Below, piece after piece: positions 6,286-17,797 of a stretch of DNA of 64,000 bases. The position numbers and the translations under genes are program-made. The stretch's first letter is position 1. Each line of letters begins with the position of its first letter. A model generated the notes under the pieces. It did not search any database. It was not told where the DNA came from and saw nothing but the letters and a program-made list of their open reading frames with translations. Source of the stretch: Sunxiuqinia elliptica (GTDB lineage: Bacteria > Bacteroidota > Bacteroidia > Bacteroidales > Prolixibacteraceae); contig NZ_FONW01000001.1 in NCBI RefSeq assembly GCF_900113005.1, forward strand, positions 186,001 to 250,000. The letters are read 5' to 3'.

Positions 6286-9000
6286 ATGAAAACACATCTA
6301 TTGAAATTTGCGTTCCTGGTCGTATTTGGCCTCAGTTCTTTAGTTGCTCTCTCGCAGGGAACGATTAAAGGGAAAATTGTTGATTCGGAAACGAACGAAT
6401 CCCTAATTGGTGCCAGCATTGTCAAATCAGGGACAACTACGGGTACCGTGACTGGTATGAATGGCGAATTTTCACTCAACCTTGAGGCTGGGAGCCACGC
6501 ACTCCAAATTTCCTATGTGGGCTACAACACCCAAAAGCTAAATGTGAGCGTTTCAGAAGGCCAAACAATCACTCTAAAAACAATCATGCTTGAAACAAGC
6601 TCTATCGCGATTAATGAGTTGGTTGTTGTTGGAAATGGAGTAATTGACATCGCCAAAGACCGAGAAACTCCAGTTGCTGTATCAACAATTAAATTAACCG
6701 AACTGCAAACAAAATCAGGAAATCAAGAATTCCCTGAGATCATGAAAAACACACCTTCGGTTTATGTTGCAAGTCAAGCAGGTGGGTATGGGGACTCCAG
6801 AATCAACATTCGTGGTTTCTCTCAAGAAAACCTGGCAGTACTTTTCAATGGTCAACCAGTTAATGGTATGGAAGACGGAAAAGTATACTGGTCCAACTGG
6901 CAAGGGCTAACAGAAATTGCTAACGCTGTCCAAATTCAACGAGGCCTGGGATCCTCTAAGCTTGCAATTTCTTCAGTTGGTGCTACAATTAACGTAGTAA
7001 CGAAAGCCACCGATTTAAAAGAAGGAGGAAGAGCCTCTATTCTGATGGGGAACGATGCTTACACAAAATACACTGCATCCTATTCTACTGGGTTAAATGA
7101 TAAAGGATGGGGTATGAGTATTTTACTTTCACACTGGCAAGGTGATGGATACAACGATGGAAACAAAGGACAAGGTCAAACCTACTTTATCTCTGTTGGA
7201 TACAAACCATCCAAAAAGCACTCTTTCAATTTCTCTGCAACAGGAGCTCCACAGTGGCACTACCAGAATTACACAAAAACACTCTCGGACTACGACAGAA
7301 ATGGGGATGGCAAAATCAGCAATAAAGAACAGCGCTTCAATAACAACTGGGGTTATTACAAAGGAGATGTTTATTCGCTGCGTGAAAACTTTTACCACAA
7401 ACCGGTTGCAAACCTAAACTGGGACTGGACCATCAACAAAACAACTTCACTGTCTACTGTATTATATGCCTCAGTAGGACAAGGAGGAGGAACTGGTGGT
7501 TATGGCTCTGGTCGGGACTACTATATTTATGATAGCAATGGACAACTTGATTTTGATCAAATTGAAGCCAATAACAAAGCAATCGACAGCTCAGGTGAAG
7601 ACTTCAATATCCCTGGAAAAACAATTGGTAAATACGGAACCGGAGCGATAAGAAGAGCATCGATGAACATGCACCGCTGGTTGGGAGCAGTTACAAACTT
7701 CAATCACGAAATCAACGAAAACTTCTCTTACAACGTTGGAGCAGATTTCAGAACTTATTTTGGAGAACACTTCAGAGTTGTTGATAATCTATGGGGATTA
7801 GATGGCTACTGGGATGATAACTACAATGGAGCAGGATTTCAGGAAATGTTCCCAGGAGGACGTGTTTATACCCAACAACACGAAGCTAGTCCATACATGT
7901 TCTGGACCAATAGAAACGACGTTCTTGATGACAAATTAGACTACCACAACAATGAACGAATCTCATACTCAGGCATTTTTGGTCAATTAGAATACAAAAA
8001 TGAAGTGGTATCTGCTTTTATTCAAGGAGCACTCTCAACTCAAAGCTACCAACGTTTTGACTACCACTCTTATTCGAACCCTGACGATCAAATTTCTGAA
8101 AAACTACATCACGAAGGATTCAACATTAAAGCTGGTGGAAACTACAACATCAACGAACAACACAACGTATTCTTCAATACAGGTTACTATTCACGTCAAC
8201 CATTCTTCGATGATTTATTCCTGAACTACTTAAATGACGTTAACGAAGATGTAGGCAATGAGGGAATTCTAGGACTAGAAGCAGGATATGGTTTCCGTAG
8301 CAGATCTTTGGACGTTGATGTCAACGCTTATTACACCAAATGGAGCGATCGTCAAATTCGCCAGTCAGGAGACTTTGACAATGATGGTGAGCGCGATGAT
8401 GTTGCGCTATTTGAAAATGTAGCTGAGAAACACATTGGACTTGAAGTTGAACTCGAATCTAGAATAACAAACAACCTTACTTTAAGAGGTTTTGCCTCAA
8501 TTGGAGATTGGGAGTATGCAGGTGATGTAAATGCCAATATCTGGGATGAGAACCGAAACCCAATTGGAAGTGGCTCAAGCACACTATTCCTTGATGGCGT
8601 TAAAGTAGGAGATGCTGCTCAAACTTCATTTGGACTATTAGCTGATTACAAAATAGCCAAAGGTCTTTCTGTTGATGCAGATTACCGCAACTACAGCAAC
8701 CTTTATGCAAGTATTGATCCTGAGTCTTTTGACACAAAGGGCCATGAAGGTTCTCTTGAGTTACCTTCTTTCGGACTGCTTGATGCAGGTGCTTCTTACC
8801 GGTGGTACATGAAGAACAACAGTGTGTTGAAATTCAGAATTAATGTTAACAACGTTTTGGACAAACAATTCATCACACAATCAGACACAAACATCCACCC
8901 TACAAGCGGAGACGCAGAATGGGAAGGTGTTAATATGAAAAACAAAGTGTACTTTGGAAATGGAACAACCTGGAATGCTTCTGTTAGCTTAAGCTTCTAA
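6286..9000 (+). CDS. TonB-dependent outer-membrane receptor, no SusD partner
   Basis: This 904-residue receptor imports a ligand across the outer membrane using TonB energy. The signal peptide spans about 1-23 (ending VALSQ). A carboxypeptidase-regulatory-like beta domain follows (about 24-105, GTIKGKIVDSETNESLIGASI). The plug comes next (about 120-240), with RINIRGFSQENLAVLFNGQPV and QIQRGLGSSKLAISSVGATINVVT. The barrel fills the rest and ends VSLSF with the usual terminal Phe. A canonical EF-hand-like loop (DRNGDGKISNKE, residues 337-348) and DFDNDGERDD further on suggest bound calcium in surface loops. No SusD-type lipoprotein follows; an intrinsic terminator does. The substrate is unknown. 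Confidence 0.93.
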   Translation: MKTHLLKFAFLVVFGLSSLVALSQGTIKGKIVDSETNESLIGASIVKSGTTTGTVTGMNGEFSLNLEAGSHALQISYVGYNTQKLNVSVSEGQTITLKTIMLETSSIAINELVVVGNGVIDIAKDRETPVAVSTIKLTELQTKSGNQEFPEIMKNTPSVYVASQAGGYGDSRINIRGFSQENLAVLFNGQPVNGMEDGKVYWSNWQGLTEIANAVQIQRGLGSSKLAISSVGATINVVTKATDLKEGGRASILMGNDAYTKYTASYSTGLNDKGWGMSILLSHWQGDGYNDGNKGQGQTYFISVGYKPSKKHSFNFSATGAPQWHYQNYTKTLSDYDRNGDGKISNKEQRFNNNWGYYKGDVYSLRENFYHKPVANLNWDWTINKTTSLSTVLYASVGQGGGTGGYGSGRDYYIYDSNGQLDFDQIEANNKAIDSSGEDFNIPGKTIGKYGTGAIRRASMNMHRWLGAVTNFNHEINENFSYNVGADFRTYFGEHFRVVDNLWGLDGYWDDNYNGAGFQEMFPGGRVYTQQHEASPYMFWTNRNDVLDDKLDYHNNERISYSGIFGQLEYKNEVVSAFIQGALSTQSYQRFDYHSYSNPDDQISEKLHHEGFNIKAGGNYNINEQHNVFFNTGYYSRQPFFDDLFLNYLNDVNEDVGNEGILGLEAGYGFRSRSLDVDVNAYYTKWSDRQIRQSGDFDNDGERDDVALFENVAEKHIGLEVELESRITNNLTLRGFASIGDWEYAGDVNANIWDENRNPIGSGSSTLFLDGVKVGDAAQTSFGLLADYKIAKGLSVDADYRNYSNLYASIDPESFDTKGHEGSLELPSFGLLDAGASYRWYMKNNSVLKFRINVNNVLDKQFITQSDTNIHPTSGDAEWEGVNMKNKVYFGNGTTWNASVSLSF

Positions 9001-9018
9001 GACATTGACCATATCGAT

Positions 9019-9048
9019 AAAAAATGCCGCTAAATGCGGCATTTTTTA
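9019..9048 (+). terminator. Intrinsic terminator after the TonB receptor
   Basis: Perfect stem AATGCCGC (9023-9030) / GCGGCATT (9036-9043), loop TAAAT, flanked by A6 and T6 runs so it may work both ways. It lies about 20 bp after the stop. Confidence 0.9.
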
Positions 9049-9180
9049 TTTTCCACATTCTCCTAAAATCGACCTCTTTGCTCTGCCTACTCGTATTCAG
9101 ATAATTTATATCTTCATTTACTAAACAACCTGCTGAAAATGATATTTAAAACCCGACAAACCAGTTCAACTAGTAAGCAC

Positions 9181-11079
9181 ATGCACAAATGGCTATTCAT
9201 CCTCCTTACCCTTTTCGCATTCACTAAGTCACATGCTCAGCCTGTGGGCTATTACAATAATGTGGAAGGAAAAAGCGGAGACGAACTAAAAACGATTCTA
9301 AATGAATTGATCGACAACCACGTTGACTTCTCCTATTCATTTACAAAAAACATTATCAATTATGCTGATGCCGATCCGAATAATCCCGATAATGTCATCC
9401 TGTTCTATTTACAGGAATCGCGCGATGCCAGCCAATACGGAACCGGTGGTGACAACATCAACCGCGAACATGTTTGGGCAAAATCTCACGGCACTTTCTC
9501 CGGTATCCGCCCAATGGATAGTGATGCGCATAACCTGCACCCAGCTGACGCCTCGGTGAATGAAGATCGCGGAAACAAAGATTTTGACAACATTCAACCC
9601 AAAGGAAGCCAACACCCGGAAGCGATTTATTGCTACTTTACCGATTCGACCTGGGAACCCGGACCAGCAACCAAAGGTCAGGTTGCCCGAACACTTTTTT
9701 ACATGGCCACCCGTTACGAAGGCACCAACGAAGAAATGGACCTGGAACTGGCTCGCTACAACAACACCTATCCGAAGCCATTACATGGCAACCTGGACGC
9801 CCTACTTGAGTGGAACCGACAATATCCGCCTTCTGAATTGGAACGCCGACGCAACGAACGCATCTATGAATCACAACAAAACCGCAATCCTTTTGTCGAT
9901 CATCCCGAGTTTGCCGATTTCATCTGGGGAGAAAAAACACCCACAGGGATTCAGTTCTCCAACTTCCAAATGACACCCCAGTTCCCGAAACCAGGTGAAG
10001 CCATCAATCTCGCCATAACAGCAGAAGGAGAATCTAACATTAATGAGCTGCAGCTCACCTGGGGAGCCTCCTATCAATCCAGCGATAACCAAGCCACCAT
10101 GCAAGCCAATGGCAGCACCTATTCGGCAGAATTTGCCCCAGCAGGAATGCAGGCGGGTGATTGGTTACACTTAACAGCACGTGCAGTAACTGCTGACTCC
10201 ACCTACCTTTGGACAGCCAGCTACCGTTATCCCGAAACAACACCGCTGGAAACAATCACTTCCATTCCTGATGTGCAGGGCACCGGAGACCAAAGTCCCC
10301 AAACAGGACAAACGGTCACCATCGCGGGCCGGGTAACCGCGAATTTTGACTACGCCTTTTACCTTCAAACCAACGAAGAAACCCATGCGGGGATCAATGT
10401 CTACAACACTCTTTACCGCGGACAAGTAGGCGACAGCCTTATTGTTAGAGGAACCATTGATGAGTACAACCAATTAACCGAGTTATTGGATGTTGAGTAC
10501 ATTTATAATTTCGGGAATAACGAAGCGATAACTCCCAAAACAATCACAACAGCAGATTTTAGTGAAGCCTATGAAGGCATGCTGGTCAGTGTTCACGGAG
10601 CCTCATTTTTTCGAGAAGCCGGTCAAACCATTCCCAACGAAGAGGCATCATTTACCATCACTGATGCCGATGGAGCAGCCACCGTTTACTTCTCGAACGA
10701 CTCGCGCCTTGCCGGAGAAACACTGCCTAACGGCTACCTCAACATCACTGGCATCCTGAGTCAATACAAGGATACCTACCAATTGATCCCTCGCAACAAA
10801 TCTGATATCGATCTATTAACCAATGCGCCTGATTTAAAACAACCAACAAGCTTTGCTGAAATCTATCCAAATCCAGCCAGCAATTACCTATACATTAAAA
10901 CCAAGCGGCAAATCAAAGAATTAAAACTATACAACCTCAACGGCCAATTAATAAGAAGCCAAACAGGCAACAAAAAGCAACTACAAGTTACCGATTTAGC
11001 TCCGGGAGTTTACTTACTGGAACTGCGATCGAACAATGATCAGTTAAGCCGGCATAAGTTTATTCGGACGGTAGAGTAG
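9181..11079 (+). CDS. Secreted endonuclease I with OB-like region and T9SS C-terminal domain
   Basis: This is a large extracellular nuclease. The ATG at 9181 is chosen because it directly precedes a signal peptide (MHKWLFILLTLFAFTKSHAQ); an upstream in-frame ATG at 9139 would bury it. The endonuclease I domain (about residues 25-245) shows the active-site blocks NREHVWAKSHG and DAHNLHPADASVNEDRGNKDFD. An Ig-like stretch follows (about 265-355), then an OB-fold or DUF5689-like region (about 365-530) containing VTIAGRVT and DSLIVRGTID. The C-terminus has YPNPASNYLYI, LYNLNGQLI and GVYLLEL, the type A sorting signal of the type IX secretion system. It probably degrades extracellular DNA for nutrients. 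Confidence 0.93.
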   Translation: MHKWLFILLTLFAFTKSHAQPVGYYNNVEGKSGDELKTILNELIDNHVDFSYSFTKNIINYADADPNNPDNVILFYLQESRDASQYGTGGDNINREHVWAKSHGTFSGIRPMDSDAHNLHPADASVNEDRGNKDFDNIQPKGSQHPEAIYCYFTDSTWEPGPATKGQVARTLFYMATRYEGTNEEMDLELARYNNTYPKPLHGNLDALLEWNRQYPPSELERRRNERIYESQQNRNPFVDHPEFADFIWGEKTPTGIQFSNFQMTPQFPKPGEAINLAITAEGESNINELQLTWGASYQSSDNQATMQANGSTYSAEFAPAGMQAGDWLHLTARAVTADSTYLWTASYRYPETTPLETITSIPDVQGTGDQSPQTGQTVTIAGRVTANFDYAFYLQTNEETHAGINVYNTLYRGQVGDSLIVRGTIDEYNQLTELLDVEYIYNFGNNEAITPKTITTADFSEAYEGMLVSVHGASFFREAGQTIPNEEASFTITDADGAATVYFSNDSRLAGETLPNGYLNITGILSQYKDTYQLIPRNKSDIDLLTNAPDLKQPTSFAEIYPNPASNYLYIKTKRQIKELKLYNLNGQLIRSQTGNKKQLQVTDLAPGVYLLELRSNNDQLSRHKFIRTVE

Positions 11080-11205
11080 AGCTTTATGCCAGTTTGCAAC
11101 ACTCCGACTTTGACTAAAACACCCAAAATCGCTGGTGCTAAATGTGGGATTTTAAAAGCAATTTGTAGAAAGAAAATAAGATCTACCTCGAAATAGTAAG
11201 CCACG

Positions 11206-11233
11206 AAAGACAGGCGGATTGCCTGTCTTTTTG
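11206..11233 (+). terminator. Intrinsic terminator after the endonuclease gene
   Basis: Perfect 10-bp stem AAAGACAGGC / GCCTGTCTTT with loop GGATT (11216-11220), ending in TTTTTG. It is 127 bp after the stop, so the transcript has a long 3' tail. Confidence 0.8.
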
Positions 11234-11297
11234 CGTTTTCAACAGCAGGCATTTCGCTATAAAAAGTTGACTACCTATTTTTTGGAGTTCTTTTTTT

Positions 11298-11353
11298 CTT
11301 GTTTTTCAGAAATATTTTTAGGATTTTTGCGTACCTACCAGTACCAACCGGTT
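11298..11353 (+). promoter_or_regulatory. Promoter and palindromic operator candidate of the beta-galactosidase gene
   Basis: CTTG (11298-11301), a 20-nt gap, then GATTTTTG (11322-11329) resembles the Bacteroidota TTTG/TAnnTTTG promoter with one mismatch in each box. An 8-bp palindrome AACCGGTT (11346-11353), flanked by ACC and AGGT, follows just downstream and could be an operator. No regulator gene is adjacent. The rest of 11234-11456 is AT-rich and shows nothing else. Confidence 0.4.
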
Positions 11354-11360
11354 AGGTTAA

Positions 11361-14666
<3,306 letters not shown>

Positions 14667-14692
14667 TACTATTTATTCCTCTCCTACGAGGC

Positions 14693-14732
14693 AAGGCCCT
14701 GACTAACGAAGATTTAGTCGGGGCCTTTTTTG
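14693..14732 (+). terminator. Intrinsic terminator after the beta-galactosidase gene
   Basis: A 14-bp stem AAGGCCCTGACTAA / TTAGTCGGGGCCTT with one T-G wobble, a 6-nt loop and T6 directly after. Placed 27 bp after the stop. Confidence 0.9.
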
Positions 14733-14826
14733 TCAGCCTCAACAGGAATTAAGCTTAAAAAACAGAGCTGACCTTTTCAAAATCAAAACATTTCAAGTTT
14801 CTGATACGTTTTTTTAGAGGAATTCG

Positions 14827-14834
14827 TAATTTTG
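14827..14834 (+). promoter_or_regulatory. -7 box of the nadA promoter
   Basis: TAATTTTG matches TAnnTTTG exactly and lies 34 bp before the nadA ATG. The -33 region (TTTCTG near 14798-14803) is only a partial match. Confidence 0.5.
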
Positions 14835-14852
14835 CGCCCATTATTCTGAAAA

Positions 14853-14858
14853 AAGGAG
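14853..14858 (+). promoter_or_regulatory. Shine-Dalgarno sequence of nadA
   Basis: AAGGAG, 9 nt before the ATG. It stands out because most genes in this window lack such a site. Confidence 0.7.
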
Positions 14859-14867
14859 TATTAAAAG

Positions 14868-15860
14868 ATGGAAAATCTACAGGCACAGGAGCAGTTGGAA
14901 AAAATAGGTTTCATTGATGAGAAAATTGACCCCACGCTTAAACTGGTGGACGAGATAAACCGGCTCAAGAAAGAGAAAAATGCAGTCATTCTAAGCCACT
15001 ATTATGTAGAAGGAGAGTTGCAGGACATAGCCGACTTTGTTGGCGATAGTTTGCAACTGGCACAGGCCGCAGCAACAACTGAGGCTGAAATGATTGTATT
15101 TGTTGGCGTTCACTTTATGGCTGAAACGGCAAAAATCATCAATCCGTCCAAAAAAGTAATTTTACCTGACCTGAAAGCAGGATGCTCGCTGGCCGAATCG
15201 GCTCCGGCTGAAAAATTCGCTGCCTTCAAGCAAAAATATCCTGATCACCAGGTGATTTCTTACATCAACTGCACGGCCGACCTGAAAACGATGACCGACG
15301 TTGTTTGTACTTCATCCAATGCCGTTAAAATCGTGGAGAGCTTTCCGAAAGATGCCAAATTGATTTTTGCTCCGGACAAAAACCTGGGAAATTACATCAA
15401 TAGCCAAACCGGCAGAGAAATGGTGCTTTGGGATGGTGCCTGCATGGTTCATGAACAGTATTCAGTTGAGAAGATTATTGAACTAATGGATGCTCATCCA
15501 GATGCTGAGTTTATTGCTCACCCTGAGTGCGAGAAGCCTGTTTTACTGTTAGCCAAGCACATTGGCTCCACCAGTTCGCTGCTGAATTATGTCCAGCAAA
15601 GCCCTGCTACAAAATTCATTGTTGCTACTGAAAGTGGTATTCTGCATCAAATGAAAAAGGCTTGCCCCGATAAAATCTTTATTCCAGCTCCTTCAAATGA
15701 TTCAACCTGTGCTTGCAACGACTGCTCGTACATGAAGCTAAACAGCCTGCAAAAGCTGTACATCTGTATGAAGCATGAACTTCCGGAAGTTAGCCTTCCG
15801 AAGGACGTCATTGATAAAGCTCGGGTTCCAATCGAAAGAATGCTTGAAATTTCTAAGTAA
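14868..15860 (+). CDS. nadA: Quinolinate synthase A
   Basis: This cytoplasmic [4Fe-4S] enzyme condenses iminoaspartate with dihydroxyacetone phosphate to quinolinate for de novo NAD synthesis. Its 330 residues match the family length. Visible signatures are [19 protein letters not shown] near the N-terminus, [16 protein letters not shown], and cluster-ligand cysteines in [16 protein letters not shown] and the C-terminal [12 protein letters not shown]. The HPECEKPVL block is also typical. The usual partner genes nadB and nadC are not next to it. A canonical -7 box and a clear Shine-Dalgarno site precede the start, so the ATG at 14868 is well supported. Confidence 0.97.
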   Translation: MENLQAQEQLEKIGFIDEKIDPTLKLVDEINRLKKEKNAVILSHYYVEGELQDIADFVGDSLQLAQAAATTEAEMIVFVGVHFMAETAKIINPSKKVILPDLKAGCSLAESAPAEKFAAFKQKYPDHQVISYINCTADLKTMTDVVCTSSNAVKIVESFPKDAKLIFAPDKNLGNYINSQTGREMVLWDGACMVHEQYSVEKIIELMDAHPDAEFIAHPECEKPVLLLAKHIGSTSSLLNYVQQSPATKFIVATESGILHQMKKACPDKIFIPAPSNDSTCACNDCSYMKLNSLQKLYICMKHELPEVSLPKDVIDKARVPIERMLEISK

Positions 15861-15869
15861 AATCATTCC

Positions 15870-15956
15870 TCACAAGTCGGATTCGCTAAGTTGCTCATTT
15901 TTAATTTAGCGCATTCGCTCAAAGCATGCGAATACCCCGTTAATACTCACTTGTGA
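15870..15956 (+). ncRNA. Possible structured RNA between nadA and the next gene
   Basis: An outer perfect 8-bp pair (TCACAAGT 15870-15877, ACTTGTGA 15949-15956) encloses two hairpins: CGCTAA/TTAGCG (15884-15889 with 15906-15911) and ATTCGC/GCGAAT (15913-15918 with 15928-15933). This could fold as a three-way junction. It starts 10 bp after the nadA stop and has no T-run. It may be a 3'-UTR element, a small RNA, or chance. Confidence 0.3.
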
Positions 15957-16044
15957 ACAGGAAGCTGTTAATTAGTTTTGCTGCGAATACACCAAAACGC
16001 TTGTTTGGATTTCATATCTTCGTATTAATCGAAAAATAGAATTT

Positions 16045-16779
16045 ATGCCGTACAGAAGGTTGCCTAATACGGATCAAGCCAGAATGAAAGCCATTGAAAT
16101 GGCTTTGGAAAAGGGTAAGCGAACTGCACTAAGTGAGTTAGCTTTCAGTCAGCAAACGCTTGAAAAAATCCAGATTCTATACCCTCGATTATCGAACGCA
16201 GTGCGCCAACTGCAAGCAGCCAAGCAAATTCAATTCGATCGCTCCAACGAATACGGCAATATCTTTAAAAAGGCCAAGCTTTATGTATCTCACTTTGTGC
16301 AGGTGCTGAATTTTGCCATTCTTCGTGAAGAGATGAAACCCGAAGTACGCGAATTCTACGGACTCGATGTTCACTCATCCAAAGTTCCCCCGCTCAACCT
16401 TGAAAAAGATATCCTAGCTTGGGGAGAACGTATTATGGCCGGCGAACAACAACGCTGCATGCGTGGAGGAAGCGCTATTTACAGCCCATCCATTGCTTTG
16501 GTGAAAGTACACTACGAGTCATTCAAAGATGCCTATCACCATCAAAAAATTCTGCAGAACAATACCAACCGGGCTTCTCTAAAAATGCAGGAAATGCGAG
16601 AAGACGCAGATGCCATTATTCAGCAATTGTGGAATGAGATTGAGGAAACTTTTGAGGCACTGCCCGGAGAAACTCGTCGTGCCAAAGCTCAGGAATATGG
16701 AGTTGCTTATGTATTCCGGAAATCGGAGCTAAAAAAGATGGAAGCTGAGAAGTTGCAAACCAACCTCAACTTCAACTAA
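16045..16779 (+). CDS. Conserved-looking protein of unknown function
   Basis: I do not recognise a functional family. The 244-residue protein has no signal peptide and no membrane segment. It is mostly helical and charged: an N-terminal half (1-75) with many Arg/Lys/Gln, a central part (about 95-165) with FYGLDVHSSKVPPL and MRGGSAIYSPSIALVKVHYE, and a C-terminal coiled-coil-like helix (about 180-240). The ordered composition and full-length open frame support a real gene. It stands alone on the plus strand, and its stop overlaps the convergent protease gene by 8 bp. TATCTTCG (16015-16022) upstream is close to a -7 box. A DNA-, RNA- or cell-wall-related role cannot be told apart. Confidence 0.75.
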   Translation: MPYRRLPNTDQARMKAIEMALEKGKRTALSELAFSQQTLEKIQILYPRLSNAVRQLQAAKQIQFDRSNEYGNIFKKAKLYVSHFVQVLNFAILREEMKPEVREFYGLDVHSSKVPPLNLEKDILAWGERIMAGEQQRCMRGGSAIYSPSIALVKVHYESFKDAYHHQKILQNNTNRASLKMQEMREDADAIIQQLWNEIEETFEALPGETRRAKAQEYGVAYVFRKSELKKMEAEKLQTNLNFN

Positions 16780-17695
16780 TACTGGTTTTTCTCCGCATTA
16801 CATACAAAAGCCCGACACACAACACCAAGCTCATCAAGGCAATTGCAAATGACGAACTAAATGATTCAGAATACTGATTCAGTGATTCCACTGTTTCACT
16901 TCCTCCGTGCTCGCCATGCAAGATTAGTACACCCACGGCATTATTGACAAAGTGTGCCAAAATAGGCAACCACATCGATCCGGAATAAACCAGCAAGTAG
17001 CCAAACAAGGCTCCTAAAACCATCCGTGGAATGAAGCCATAAAACTGCATATGAAGGGCACTAAACAGAAAGGCTGAAATCCAAATTCCCCAATGATAGT
17101 TTCGGGTCATTTGCGTAAAGATCTTCTGCACCACGCCCCGGAACAACAACTCCTCCCCAATGGCGGGAATCACAGCAATCATAAAAAGATTAAACAGCAG
17201 GCCCCATACCGTTTCAACCTGAATAAAGCGTTCGATCAAATTAGCGGCCTGATCTTCCATCGTCCGCATCCAACTCTCGATTCCACTTAAAGCCTCGGGC
17301 AAATGCATCTGCTCATTCAATGCGCCTGTGAAACCCACCAAAGGACCGGCAACCAACACAGCCAACAGACCAACAATGACTACCCCACCATCCAGTTTTC
17401 GGTTTAACAGCAGATAGTTCGCCGGTTGTCCTTCAAAAAAGTAAGCAATCAGAAAAGGCGGGACAACAAACAAACCAATGGACTGTACCACCTGAAAATA
17501 CTTCAACAAAGCAATTGCCGAAGGATCTGAAGGATCAAAACCGGAAAGCCCATTCATCATATCAGAGGCTCCCACTACCGGAATAGCAACCAAAATCGAA
17601 AGGATAAAAACGGCAACAAAAGATACCAGAACAATAAAAGCTGCCATAACAAACTGAGAAGCGGGTTTCATTCCCCGAAATGCAGTAAAAGCCAT
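16772..17695 (-). CDS. CPBP-family intramembrane metalloprotease
   Basis: This is a multi-pass inner-membrane protein of about 307 residues in the CAAX protease/bacteriocin-processing (Abi) family. The three conserved motifs are present: EELLFRG (motif 1), FSALHMQFYG (motif 2) and HFVNNAVG (motif 3). About eight hydrophobic segments are seen. Members are thought to cut membrane-associated substrates; the substrate here is unknown. The ATG at 17695 is preferred; another in-frame ATG at 17731 would start right beside the upstream terminator hairpin. The gene is probably its own unit, because that terminator separates it from the DUF4252 gene. Its tail overlaps the convergent unknown gene by 8 bp. 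Confidence 0.9.
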   Translation of the reverse strand: MAFTAFRGMKPASQFVMAAFIVLVSFVAVFILSILVAIPVVGASDMMNGLSGFDPSDPSAIALLKYFQVVQSIGLFVVPPFLIAYFFEGQPANYLLLNRKLDGGVVIVGLLAVLVAGPLVGFTGALNEQMHLPEALSGIESWMRTMEDQAANLIERFIQVETVWGLLFNLFMIAVIPAIGEELLFRGVVQKIFTQMTRNYHWGIWISAFLFSALHMQFYGFIPRMVLGALFGYLLVYSGSMWLPILAHFVNNAVGVLILHGEHGGSETVESLNQYSESFSSSFAIALMSLVLCVGLLYVMRRKTSIS

Positions 17696-17735
17696 AACTG
17701 AAATTTTTGAGTCTCCAAAGATAAGCTGCACCAGT

Positions 17736-17769
17736 CAAAAAAAAAACCGGGAAACAACTTTCCCGGTTT
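17736..17769 (-). terminator. Intrinsic terminator of the ECF-sigma/DUF4252 operon
   Basis: Perfect 11-bp stem AAACCGGGAAA / TTTCCCGGTTT (17744-17754 with 17759-17769), loop of 4 nt, then a run of T on the minus strand. It ends the transcript about 30 bp after the DUF4252 stop. Confidence 0.92.
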
Positions 17770-17797
17770 GTCCGTGCCATTAAAACTATGATACAAA

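Noticed and set aside
9001-9138. SusD-like lipoprotein after the first TonB receptor
   Set aside because: The receptor is followed by a terminator and then a nuclease gene with a T9SS tag, not a SusD-type protein.
9560-9973. A 137-residue frame inside the endonuclease gene
   Set aside because: Same-strand alternate frame of a clear enzyme; Thr/Pro-rich composition typical of a frame shadow.
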